Positions 50,039-59,103 of a DNA stretch of 64,000 bases are shown here, in pieces; the first letter of the stretch is position 1, and each line of letters opens with the position of its first letter. The DNA is taken from positions 1 through 64,000 of the forward strand of contig NZ_JADCKA010000002.1 in assembly GCF_014982745.1 (NCBI RefSeq). Reading direction: 5' to 3'. This DNA comes from Gallibacter intestinalis (lineage in GTDB: Bacteria; Bacillota; Clostridia; Peptostreptococcales; Anaerovoracaceae). The notes beneath the pieces are model-generated. The model was not told the origin of the DNA, searched no databases, and worked only from the letters and a program-made list of their open reading frames with translations. The position numbers and the translations under genes were made by a program.

Positions 50039-50683
50039 CTATTCCTTTCCGACTACGCAAAAGTCACAGCCTTTACCTCTTGCCATACATGTTGCACAGC
50101 TGTTTGTATTTACCGGATGTTCTTCACGGAAAAACATAAAAAGACCAGCTGCGGATTTTTGTGGAATCATTGTCATATGGTCATTTAAAGAAATACCTAT
50201 AGCGGATAAATCCAAGAGCTTGTCGATTATTTGTATTTCTTCCACAGGCATACCATCGATTCCCGGGGCCATGGAGCCGCTTACTATATATTCCTCTTGG
50301 AATTCACTTCTCAATATATCTCTCATGGCGTCTATATATGCAGTAAATACAATGTCAGCAAGGGTTTCATTTAAAACACTGTCACCAGCTGCAGGCATTT
50401 CTCCTGCTGTCATGGCATACACAGCTATGTCCCCTATTATTTCCTCAGGCATATTTGAGAATATATCGCAATGGAAGGTTTGTCCTTCAACTGTCAGTGC
50501 GTTATCTTGCACATTTATCTCTTCCCTTTTAAAGATGATATATTCGCTTTGTGGTTTAATATACTCTTTACAGATTTCTATGATTTCTTCCCATTTATCA
50601 TCGCTTCCTGTCATCTGTATATATCTTTTTTTAGCCATTTCCTGCAGGTAAGCGGGTGGAAAGTTAAAGATATTCTTATTCAT
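50039..50683 (-). CDS. Methionine-synthase-activation-like protein
   Basis: The 214-residue protein resembles the activation domain of cobalamin-dependent methionine synthase, which binds SAM to remethylate oxidised cobalamin. The recognisable part is SGSMAPGIDGMPVEEIQIID followed by IGISLNDHMTMIPQKSAAGL. It ends in a Cys cluster CATC-x6-CDFC not found in the MetH domain, probably for a metal or Fe-S centre. It is 8 bases upstream of the ASKHA gene, so the two probably act together on a corrinoid protein encoded elsewhere. Its start overlaps the VTT gene by 8 bases. Confidence 0.78.
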   Translation of the reverse strand: MNKNIFNFPPAYLQEMAKKRYIQMTGSDDKWEEIIEICKEYIKPQSEYIIFKREEINVQDNALTVEGQTFHCDIFSNMPEEIIGDIAVYAMTAGEMPAAGDSVLNETLADIVFTAYIDAMRDILRSEFQEEYIVSGSMAPGIDGMPVEEIQIIDKLLDLSAIGISLNDHMTMIPQKSAAGLFMFFREEHPVNTNSCATCMARGKGCDFCVVGKE

Positions 50684-51428
50684 TTTCTTCTTCTCCTTCT
50701 CCTATATATTTATCGTACATTCTATCTAAGAACAGATTGAGCTTATGACGATATATAATGCCTAAAATGCAGGCAATTACTGCGAAAACAGCAACAGCTA
50801 TTGCAATGCCGTAACCTCCGAGATAAAGCTGGCGACCTATTACAATGCTTCCGAGCATTGCAGGTGTTCTTCCTATCAGAGATACAATTAGGAAAGGTTT
50901 TAGCTTCATTTCAGAAAGTCCAGCCGCATAGTTACACAAATCCTTTGGTATTCCCGGTATAAGGAATATAAGGAATATTATGATGACGGCCTTTTTACTG
51001 TTCAGCTTATGTATCATATCCCGGATTCTTTCTTCTCCGAAGAAAAGATGCATGGCATCATGGCCCAAAAGCTTTGCAAGATAATAGGTTATAACACTTC
51101 CTATAAAGGCACCTACCAAAGCAAGCACAAGGCTTATAGGGACACTAAAGAAATATCCGCTAGCTATCTGTATCCATTGACCTGGGATAAAGCACAGTAC
51201 AATCTGAAGGCACTGAGCTGCAATAATTATAAACACAGTATAATTTTTGTTTGCATTAAAAAGCTCTTGTACACTTTCTAAGCTTGACATCTGGTCTATC
51301 AAATCCTTTTGGAAAAAGTAAAAATAAAGCGGAATTCCAACAAGAATAAGAATCAGTATTGCAAACTTAACGATGGCCAGTACTATTTTTGATTTTTTAC
51401 TGTTTTTTGCATTTTTGAATATGCTCAT
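50676..51428 (-). CDS. TVP38/TMEM64 (VTT) family membrane protein
   Basis: The 250-residue protein has about six hydrophobic segments and the VTT core GQWIQIASGYFFSVPISLVLALVGAFIGSVITYYLAKLLG followed by FLIPGIPKDLCNYAAGL. Related VTT/DedA proteins are involved in lipid scrambling or membrane homeostasis; the role here is unknown. It overlaps the upstream PLP-enzyme gene by 4 bases and the downstream gene by 8. Confidence 0.88.
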   Translation of the reverse strand: MSIFKNAKNSKKSKIVLAIVKFAILILILVGIPLYFYFFQKDLIDQMSSLESVQELFNANKNYTVFIIIAAQCLQIVLCFIPGQWIQIASGYFFSVPISLVLALVGAFIGSVITYYLAKLLGHDAMHLFFGEERIRDMIHKLNSKKAVIIIFLIFLIPGIPKDLCNYAAGLSEMKLKPFLIVSLIGRTPAMLGSIVIGRQLYLGGYGIAIAVAVFAVIACILGIIYRHKLNLFLDRMYDKYIGEGEEENE

Positions 51429-52714
51429 AGACTTATAAGACCCCTGTCTTTTAATTCTTGTAACGACTTAATGACTCCAAATTTAGAGTGTTCGTAAGTG
51501 AGACCACCCTGGAAATATACGATATAAGGTTCTCTTATTGGAGCATCAGCTGATAACTCTATGGAAGAGCCCTGTACAAAGGCTCCCGCTGCCATAATTA
51601 CCTCATCTTCATAACCCGGCATATCCCAAGGTTCAGGAGTTACATGGGCATCAATAGGTGCAGCTTTCTGTATTCCCTGACAAAAGGCAACCACAGCGTC
51701 CTTTGAGCCGAGTTTTACACTTTGTATTATATCACTTCTTTTATCTTCAGGACGAGGGCAAACATCAAAACCGAGTTTTTCATATACCCTACCGCATAGC
51801 ATAGCGCCTTTAATTGCTCCATTAACGATTTTGGGCGCCATGAATATCCCCTGTAGCATAGCCCTGCTCTGTCCGAAGGTAAGACCACATTCGCCGCCAA
51901 TACCAGGACAAGTGAGTCTATATGCAATCTTGTCAATGAGTTCTCTTTTACCTACGACATACCCGCCAGAAAGAGCAAGTCCGCCTCCAGGATTTTTAAT
52001 AAGAGATCCAGCCATAACATCTGCTCCAACATCTGTAGGTTCAAGTATATCTAGAAATTCACCGTAGCAGTTATCAACCATGAAAATGACATCATTTTTT
52101 ACAGATTTTGCTGCTTTTACACATTCTCTTATATCATCTATGGTAAGAGCATTTCTCCAGGCATATCCTGTGGCTCTCTGTAGGCATACCATTCGGGTTC
52201 TATCTGTTATTGCATTTTTGATTCCCTCTATGTCTGGTTTATTATCTTTAAGCTCAACCTGGTTATATGTGATTCCAAATTCCATGAGAGAACCCATGCC
52301 CTCTCCTCTTATACCTATAACCTCTTCCAAAGTATCATAAGGTCTACCGGAAATATAAATAGCTTCATCGCCAGGGCGAAGTATGCCTGAAAGAGTCAAA
52401 CTAAGGGCGTGGGTGCCGTTTACTATCTGTGTTCTTACAAGGGCCGCTTCACATCCGAAAATATCTGCATATACCCTTTCGATGGCATTTCTCCCGGCAT
52501 CATCATAACCGTAGCCCGTATTCCAACCAAAATGCATATCTGAAATTCTGTTTTTCTGAAAGGCTTTAAGCACTTTATACTGATTGTGAACAGTTATATC
52601 GTCTGTTTCCTTAAAGCCCTGTTCTATGTCATTTTCAGCTTCCTCAACGATTTTGAGGACTTTTTCGTCAATACCAAATTCCTGTTTTAAAAAGGCAAAT
52701 GTATCAGCCTTCAT
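51425..52714 (-). CDS. Methionine gamma-lyase family PLP protein (aluminium-resistance/YnbB-like)
   Basis: The 429-residue protein is a fold-type I PLP enzyme with the family opening HFGWNTGYGYDDAGRNAIERVYADIFGCEAALVR, and GSLIKNPGGGLALSGGYV carrying the likely PLP lysine near residue 237. Family members are annotated as aluminium resistance proteins and lie near hfq/miaA in Firmicutes, as here. Its substrate is not established. It starts 3 bases after the recombinase gene. Confidence 0.9.
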   Translation of the reverse strand: MKADTFAFLKQEFGIDEKVLKIVEEAENDIEQGFKETDDITVHNQYKVLKAFQKNRISDMHFGWNTGYGYDDAGRNAIERVYADIFGCEAALVRTQIVNGTHALSLTLSGILRPGDEAIYISGRPYDTLEEVIGIRGEGMGSLMEFGITYNQVELKDNKPDIEGIKNAITDRTRMVCLQRATGYAWRNALTIDDIRECVKAAKSVKNDVIFMVDNCYGEFLDILEPTDVGADVMAGSLIKNPGGGLALSGGYVVGKRELIDKIAYRLTCPGIGGECGLTFGQSRAMLQGIFMAPKIVNGAIKGAMLCGRVYEKLGFDVCPRPEDKRSDIIQSVKLGSKDAVVAFCQGIQKAAPIDAHVTPEPWDMPGYEDEVIMAAGAFVQGSSIELSADAPIREPYIVYFQGGLTYEHSKFGVIKSLQELKDRGLISL

Positions 52715-52717
52715 ATT

Positions 52718-53860
52718 TTATCTCTCCTTTTGCTTATTACTATCAGTTCTTTCTATTTCCCATTCCATGTTATTTACAAGATCTCTTTTTACATTGGCCT
52801 TATGGGCAGCATAAAGCTGTGTAGTTGTAACTTGTTCATGATCCATAAGAGCCTGGACATCAAATATGGAGTTTCCCCTTCCGATAAGACTTGTAGCAGC
52901 TGTTGCCCTAAGCTTATGAGGACTGTAACCGCCAGATCTAGATGTCTGCATTCCTATGGAGGTATATTTTTTAACTAGTGTTCTTATCTGTCTTGAGCTC
53001 ATTCTTGTGCCCTGTAGGGAAAGAAATAGAGCGTCTTTATCAACGATATCTGCTATTTCCTTTCTCTCGTTTAAAATATAGTCCTCTACGGCAGCTGTTA
53101 CCGACTTATTAAGGGGCATAACCGATTCTTTGTCACGTTTTCGATATATTTTAAATTCTCCTCTGGTAAAGTTGAATGAGGAGACATTAAGCTGCTGAAG
53201 CTCAGAAAGTCTCAGTCCGTAGGTTACAAAAAGAATAAGTATTGCTTTGTCTCGTTTTTTTGTTTTTTCCCAATACTGATGCTCCTTTTTTGTAAGCCCG
53301 TTACCAGTGCTAACCGCATCCAGCATGACCATAACTTCATTATCCTGTAGTGCTTTGATTTCTCTCTCCTGAGCTTTAGGTACGCGTATTGGGTCAAAAC
53401 CATCGGTTATGTTTTTATCCAAAAGCTCATCTCTGTACAGCTGTTTAAACATTACAGAAACGGAAGATTTTTTTCTAGCAAGTGTTTTGTTATTATTCTC
53501 GTATATGTAAATTCCGTTTTCCTTTTCTTTAGTGTATCTTCTGCAGTAATCTATAAAAATATTTACATCCACTGCTTTAATATTATTTAATTCCGAAAGA
53601 GTAACATCTTTGGGATTATCAGCTGAAGTTAAATCGGTTTCATTGACAAGATATTCAAAAAAGAAAAGCACATCACCAAGATAAGCAAGTCTTGTCATTG
53701 GAAGCACATTTCCCTTAAGATAGATGAAATAACCACGCAAGAATCGCGGAAGGCGATTTTCTATATCTTCGCACCTAAAGATTATTTCTTGCTCTTTAAG
53801 TACGATATTATCAGGTTTGTCGCTCTTGTTATGTATTTTTATATTCTTTTTTCCAGCCAT
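52718..53860 (-). CDS. Tyrosine recombinase, Xer-like
   Basis: The 380-residue protein has an N-terminal SAM-like core-binding domain (about 35-160) and a C-terminal catalytic domain (about 180-370). Catalytic residues are visible: Arg in TYGLRLSELQQL, His and Arg in SPHKLRATAAT, His in LMDHEQVTTTQLYAAH, with Tyr in the last stretch. It is embedded in the mismatch-repair/miaA operon with a 22-base overlap with miaA, so it is chromosomal housekeeping or a domesticated integrase rather than part of a mobile element. Its target site is not identified. Confidence 0.85.
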   Translation of the reverse strand: MAGKKNIKIHNKSDKPDNIVLKEQEIIFRCEDIENRLPRFLRGYFIYLKGNVLPMTRLAYLGDVLFFFEYLVNETDLTSADNPKDVTLSELNNIKAVDVNIFIDYCRRYTKEKENGIYIYENNNKTLARKKSSVSVMFKQLYRDELLDKNITDGFDPIRVPKAQEREIKALQDNEVMVMLDAVSTGNGLTKKEHQYWEKTKKRDKAILILFVTYGLRLSELQQLNVSSFNFTRGEFKIYRKRDKESVMPLNKSVTAAVEDYILNERKEIADIVDKDALFLSLQGTRMSSRQIRTLVKKYTSIGMQTSRSGGYSPHKLRATAATSLIGRGNSIFDVQALMDHEQVTTTQLYAAHKANVKRDLVNNMEWEIERTDSNKQKER

Positions 53861-54753
53861 GATAACATATCACCCACCCCTTCGTAGGAAAGGTTAAACC
53901 ATTTCATATCATCGTATCGCTTAAACCATGTAAGCTGACGCTTGGCATAACGCCTACTGTTTCGCTTTATAAGTCTTATGGCTTCGTCGATATCATATTC
54001 ACCCTTCAGATATCCTATTATTTCCTTGTATCCAATCCCTTTCATTGAAATACTATCGGCATCAAGTCCCATGGACATAAGTTTTCTCACCTCATCCACA
54101 AGACCTAAATTCATCATGATATCTACACGACGATTGATACGGTCATACAGTTCTGCTCTATCTCGTGTAAGACCGATAAGGATAGCTTTATATTCAGATG
54201 TTTTGACAGAAACCTCATTGAAGGACTTGATACCTTCATGGCCTGTTTCTATGCTTTCAAGAGCCCGTATAATCCTTTTAGTGTTGTTTGGATGAAGTCT
54301 TTTGGCAGCATCTGGATCAGCTTGTTGTAGCATTTTATAAAGTTCTTCGTTACCTAGCTCTTTGGCTATTTTTTCGTATTTTTTTCTAATCTCATTATCA
54401 GCGCCGCCACCACCGAAATCCATATCATATAAGATGGAATTTAGATATAGACCAGTACCTCCTGCTATTACAGGAAGTTTATTTTCATTTAGCAGGGTCA
54501 AGATTTTATCTTTTGCTAATTTCTGATATTCTGCCACTGAAAAGTCATCTCTCGGATCTATTATATCAACAAGATGGTGAGTTGCAGCCTTTTGCTCCTC
54601 GCATGTTGGTTTAGCTGATCCTATATCCATATATTTATATAACTGCATTGAGTCGCAGGATACTATTTCACCGTTGAAAGCTTGAGCTGCTTTAATTGCA
54701 TATTCAGTTTTACCTACAGCAGTGGGCCCTGCGATTACAACTATTTTATTCAT
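53839..54753 (-). CDS. miaA: tRNA dimethylallyltransferase MiaA
   Basis: MiaA adds the isopentenyl group to adenosine-37 of tRNAs reading U-starting codons. The 304-residue protein has P-loop VIAGPTAVGKTEYA at the N-terminus, DSMQLYKYMDIGSAKP near residue 34, and the RRYAKRQLTWFKR motif near residue 272. Its start overlaps mutL by 4 bases (ATGA) and its end overlaps the recombinase. hfq, often next to miaA, is absent. Confidence 0.95.
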   Translation of the reverse strand: MNKIVVIAGPTAVGKTEYAIKAAQAFNGEIVSCDSMQLYKYMDIGSAKPTCEEQKAATHHLVDIIDPRDDFSVAEYQKLAKDKILTLLNENKLPVIAGGTGLYLNSILYDMDFGGGGADNEIRKKYEKIAKELGNEELYKMLQQADPDAAKRLHPNNTKRIIRALESIETGHEGIKSFNEVSVKTSEYKAILIGLTRDRAELYDRINRRVDIMMNLGLVDEVRKLMSMGLDADSISMKGIGYKEIIGYLKGEYDIDEAIRLIKRNSRRYAKRQLTWFKRYDDMKWFNLSYEGVGDMLSWLEKRI

Positions 54754-56579
54754 ATTCTTTTAAATCTCTTCTCTAAATCACTTTTAGTTATTTTGATAAA
54801 AGTTGGCCTGCCGTGGGGACAAGAAAAAGGATTATTACATTTATCCAGGTCTGTGATAAGCTGCTTTATCTCCTCTTTTGATAGGTAATCGTTGGCTTTA
54901 ACAGCTGCCTTGCATGCTCTGGTTGCAATTTTATCAAGAGTTTTATTATCTCTTATATCTTCATAAGTTCCAATGCCGTCTGTAAAATCTGAAAGAAAGT
55001 CCTCTGCTTCAGACATGCTCATAAACATTGGAATTTCGCTAACTCTGTAGGATAACGGTCCAAATTCATCCAAGGAAAAACCCATATCTTCAAGGACGGT
55101 AAGCCATAAATCTTCCCTTTCCTTATCAGCATGGGAAACTTCAAAGGTGATAGGAATAAGTAATGGCTGTCGATGCTTTTCACGACTTTGAAATTGATTC
55201 ATAAGCTTTTCAAAGAAAATTCTTTCGTGTGCCGCATGTTGATCTATAAAATAAATCGTCTCTTCGTCTGAAAGCTGAATATATGTACCGAAAAATTGTC
55301 CGTGAATTTGGAGACTGCTGAAATCAAATCTTTTAGGTTCTGTAACGGTAAAAATAGGTTTTGATATTTCATCTTGTACTGCTATTTTTATCTGCTCCTG
55401 CGTTTCAACTATCTCCTTTTCCTTAGGAGTTTCAACTGTATTTTGTTCAAATATAGTTTTATTTGATTCCTTTGTCTGCTCGTAATTTGACAATAAACTA
55501 TTTATGTCAACTGCATCTCTTACTTCTTTAGGATTATCGTTTTTATTTTCAATTTTATTATATGGTTTTGCTTTTTCTTTTATGGTTGGGACAGCTTCTT
55601 CAGAGTCCAATGCTGTAATTATACCTTTTCTTACGGTATTGATAATAGCATCCTCATCATAAAAGCGTACCTGTCGCTTATTAGGATGAATATTTACATC
55701 CATTCTTTCCGGAGAAACCGTTATAAATAAATAGCATATCGGAAATCTACCTTCAAAAAGTCTGTCGCTATATGCCCTGTTAATCCCTTTTTCTATAACT
55801 TTACTATCGATAACTCTGCCGTTTACAAAGAACACCTGATTTTTACGAGAGCTTCTGCTTTCACCGGGACCTGAAACATAGCCTTCCACGGTGATTCCTT
55901 CTTCTTCGTAGATAAATGGAATTAACTTATCTGCCAGTATGGAGCTAGTTAAGGTTGCAATGGTCTGTCCTCTATTGCCTCTGCCGTTTGTTGCAAAGAG
56001 TATTTTATCATTGTTAATCATCTGTATGCGAATGTCTGGATAAGCTAAAGCAATATCTGTGACAAATTCAATTACAGAGCTACTTTCTGCACTATCTGCT
56101 CTCATAAATTTAAGTCTAGCAGGCGTATTAAAAAATAAATCACGAATTACCATGGTTGTCCCATCAGGACAGCCCACAGGAGTGTTTTCGATTATCTGAC
56201 CGCCTTCTATAATGAGTTTACTTCCGGTTTTTGATTCCTTTGTTTTGGTAAGAAGTTCAGTCCTTGAAATTGCAGCAATGCTTGCAAGGGCTTCCCCTCG
56301 AAATCCCAATGTACTGATTGAATTCAAATCCTCTGCATTGATAATCTTGGATGTAGCATGTCGCATAAAAGCTTTTTCACACTCATCTGCTGCTATACCG
56401 CAACCGTCATCAGTTACTCTAATATACGATTTTCCGCCGTTCTTAATTTCAACGGCTATTTTTTTTGCACCTGCATCAATGGAGTTTTCCACAAGCTCCT
56501 TTACCACTGAGAGAGGTCTTTCTACAACCTCACCTGCCGCAATTTTATCAGCTGTGCTTTTATCTAAAATTCTTATCAT
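54750..56579 (-). CDS. mutL: DNA mismatch repair protein MutL
   Basis: The 609-residue protein has the GHKL ATPase (1-330; ELVENSIDAGAKKI, DDGCGI, TLGFRGEALASI), a variable linker (about 335-415) and a C-terminal dimerisation/endonuclease domain. The endonuclease motif DQHAAHERIFFE near residue 450 and CPHGRPTF near the end are present, so this is the nicking type used by bacteria without MutH. It lies 8 bases after mutS. Confidence 0.95.
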   Translation of the reverse strand: MIRILDKSTADKIAAGEVVERPLSVVKELVENSIDAGAKKIAVEIKNGGKSYIRVTDDGCGIAADECEKAFMRHATSKIINAEDLNSISTLGFRGEALASIAAISRTELLTKTKESKTGSKLIIEGGQIIENTPVGCPDGTTMVIRDLFFNTPARLKFMRADSAESSSVIEFVTDIALAYPDIRIQMINNDKILFATNGRGNRGQTIATLTSSILADKLIPFIYEEEGITVEGYVSGPGESRSSRKNQVFFVNGRVIDSKVIEKGINRAYSDRLFEGRFPICYLFITVSPERMDVNIHPNKRQVRFYDEDAIINTVRKGIITALDSEEAVPTIKEKAKPYNKIENKNDNPKEVRDAVDINSLLSNYEQTKESNKTIFEQNTVETPKEKEIVETQEQIKIAVQDEISKPIFTVTEPKRFDFSSLQIHGQFFGTYIQLSDEETIYFIDQHAAHERIFFEKLMNQFQSREKHRQPLLIPITFEVSHADKEREDLWLTVLEDMGFSLDEFGPLSYRVSEIPMFMSMSEAEDFLSDFTDGIGTYEDIRDNKTLDKIATRACKAAVKANDYLSKEEIKQLITDLDKCNNPFSCPHGRPTFIKITKSDLEKRFKRI

Positions 56580-56587
56580 TTTTTTAC

Positions 56588-59059
56588 CTATAGATTAAAT
56601 GTTATCTGCTCTCCGTCTAGAAAAGTAACGGCACGGGATGAGTTTTCAAGATCGTTTAATTTATCCTGTGCTCTTTCAAGGACTTCTTTTGGAACACCAG
56701 CCAGCTTAGCTACATGAATACCATAGCTCCTTGATGCACTACCCTCAATAATCTTATGCAAAAATACTACATCACCGTTTTCTTCTGCTACTTCAACATT
56801 GAGGTTTTTAAAGCCGGATACACTATCTTCTAGAACTGTAAGTTCATGATAATGGGATGCAAACAGTGTTCTTATTTTTCTATCCGAACGACACAAATAC
56901 TCAACTACTGCCCAAGCAATGGAAAGTCCATCATAGGTGCTAGTACCCCTTCCAATTTCATCTAAAATAACTAGACTTTTTGGAGTTGCATTATCAAGAA
57001 TATATGAAAGCTCGCTCATTTCAACATAAAATGTACTCTGTCCTCCGGCGAGATTATCGCTGGCACCTATTCTTGTGAATATCCTGTCCACAACACCGAT
57101 TTTAGCCTTGTCACATGGAACAAAGCATCCTGATTGAGCCATGAGCACTATAAGAGCGTTTTGCCTCATATATGTTGATTTACCAGCCATATTAGGACCT
57201 GTAATTAGAAGCATGGATGAATCATCTCTATTCATATAAAGATCATTTGAAACAAAAACACCATCATCTATTATCTGTTCAATTACAGGATGTCGTCCTT
57301 TTTCAATGAGAATTTCATCGCCGTCATACATTTCCGGTCTTATATATCCGTAAAGGTGACTGCTTTCTGCAAAGGAAGTTAGCACATCTAAAGTTGCAAC
57401 AGCCTTTGATGTCTCCTGAATTCTTCTTATATGCTCCTTAATGGATTCTCTTAAATTTGTAAATATTTCATATTCTTTGGCGTTAATTTTAGCTTCGGCA
57501 TTAAGAACCAAAGTTTCTGTCTCCTTCAGCTCAGGCGTTATATATCTTTCCGAATTAGCTAAGGTCTGTTTTCTTATGTAGTTTTCAGGAACCCTATCAA
57601 GGTTGGACTTCGTTATATCGATGTAATATCCAAATACTTTATTATATCCGACCTTCAGATTTGAAATGCCTGTACGTTCTCTTTCTGCACTCTCGAGGCC
57701 TAAAATCCATTCTTTTGCATCCTTTATGGACGCCTTTAAATCATCAAGTTCTTTACTAAAGCCGTCTCGGATAAGATTGCCCTCCCTTAAAGAAAAAGGT
57801 GGTTCATCAACTATTGCTCGACTTATCATAGTATATATATCTTCTAGAGTGTCAATCTGATGATATAATCCGTCAAGAAGATATACATCGGTATCTTCAA
57901 GATCAAATTTTATTTCAGGCAGCACGGCTAAAGAATTTCTCAAAGCAATCATATCTTTGCCGTTTGCTGTACCATAAACGATACGACCAGCAAGCCTTTC
58001 AAAGTCGTAAATTTGTCTGAGGCTCTCTCTGAGGTTATTTCTAATCATAGCCTCATCCACCAAATATTCTACAGCATCAAGTCTGTTTTCAATCTGTTTA
58101 AGGTCATTTAACGGACTTCTGAGCCACTGTTTTATTTTTCTGCCTCCCATGGCAGTTCGTGTTCTATCTAAGACTCCTAAAAGTGAGCCTTGCTTTTTCT
58201 TTTCAAAAAGTGTTTCAGTGATTTCCAGGTTCTTGATAGTTGCTTTATCGAGAGCCATTGATTCACCGACGCTATAAAAATTTAACTCAGTGATATTGGC
58301 GAGATTTTGTTTTTGCGTTTCAAAGAGATAATTAAGCTGCATGCCGAGGGCATAGATTAAATACTCATCGTCACCTATTCCAAGAGCTTCCGGTGAGCGA
58401 ACTCCAAACTGACGGTTAACGGCAGATATTGCAGAGTTCTTGTTATACCTTTCATCCTCTATAAAACCTGTATAAATATCAAGATTTCTTTGAATTTCAT
58501 CTATATCAAACCATATATCAGCACCTTGATTTATAATTAGCTCTTTAGGTGCAATTCTCACCATTTCGTTTAGGAAGTTACTGTATGCAGCATCACCGCA
58601 CATTTGAGTAACATTTATTTCACCTGTGGAAATATCACAAAAGGATAATCCCACATTGTCCTTATATATGTAAGCTGAAGCGAGGAAATTATTTTCCGAA
58701 TCCTTCAGTATATTTTCACTGGTAACTGTACCCGGGGTTACTATTCTTATAACCTCTCGTTTCACTATGCCCTTTGCTGTCTGTGGATCTTCTGTTTGCT
58801 CGCATATAGCAACCTTGTATCCTTTTTCAACAAGTCGGGCAACATATGTATCTGCGGAATGGAAAGGAACTCCACACATGGGAGCCCTTTCTTCCAAACC
58901 ACAGTTTTTACCTGTTAAAGTCAGCTCCAGTTCCGCTGAAGCTGTTTTGGCATCATCAAAGAACATCTCGTAAAAGTCTCCGAGTCTGAAAAACAGAATA
59001 CAGTCCTTATAGTTTTCCTTTATTTCCATGTATTGCTGCATCATAGGTGATAATGCCAT
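56588..59059 (-). CDS. mutS: DNA mismatch repair protein MutS
   Basis: The 823-residue protein has the mismatch-binding N-terminal domain with the wedge FFRLGDFYEMF near residue 24, the connector, lever and clamp domains, and the ATPase (LLITGPNMAGKSTYMRQ near residue 613, LVILDEIGRGTSTYDG). It is somewhat shorter than many MutS proteins (850-880) because the C-terminal tail is short. The final EQITFNL may serve as a beta-clamp-binding peptide. It is first in the mutS-mutL-miaA unit. The 44-base gap upstream contains AAAGGAT before the ATG. Confidence 0.96.
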   Translation of the reverse strand: MALSPMMQQYMEIKENYKDCILFFRLGDFYEMFFDDAKTASAELELTLTGKNCGLEERAPMCGVPFHSADTYVARLVEKGYKVAICEQTEDPQTAKGIVKREVIRIVTPGTVTSENILKDSENNFLASAYIYKDNVGLSFCDISTGEINVTQMCGDAAYSNFLNEMVRIAPKELIINQGADIWFDIDEIQRNLDIYTGFIEDERYNKNSAISAVNRQFGVRSPEALGIGDDEYLIYALGMQLNYLFETQKQNLANITELNFYSVGESMALDKATIKNLEITETLFEKKKQGSLLGVLDRTRTAMGGRKIKQWLRSPLNDLKQIENRLDAVEYLVDEAMIRNNLRESLRQIYDFERLAGRIVYGTANGKDMIALRNSLAVLPEIKFDLEDTDVYLLDGLYHQIDTLEDIYTMISRAIVDEPPFSLREGNLIRDGFSKELDDLKASIKDAKEWILGLESAERERTGISNLKVGYNKVFGYYIDITKSNLDRVPENYIRKQTLANSERYITPELKETETLVLNAEAKINAKEYEIFTNLRESIKEHIRRIQETSKAVATLDVLTSFAESSHLYGYIRPEMYDGDEILIEKGRHPVIEQIIDDGVFVSNDLYMNRDDSSMLLITGPNMAGKSTYMRQNALIVLMAQSGCFVPCDKAKIGVVDRIFTRIGASDNLAGGQSTFYVEMSELSYILDNATPKSLVILDEIGRGTSTYDGLSIAWAVVEYLCRSDRKIRTLFASHYHELTVLEDSVSGFKNLNVEVAEENGDVVFLHKIIEGSASRSYGIHVAKLAGVPKEVLERAQDKLNDLENSSRAVTFLDGEQITFNL

Positions 59060-59103
59060 AATGTAATCCTTTCTTTTCTTTCTTTCCGATTCAAATTAAA
59101 GTT

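Noticed and set aside
52718-53860. Integrase as a sign of a prophage or genomic island
   Set aside because: The gene overlaps miaA, is flanked by conserved chromosomal genes, and no att repeats, cargo or change in base composition is visible.
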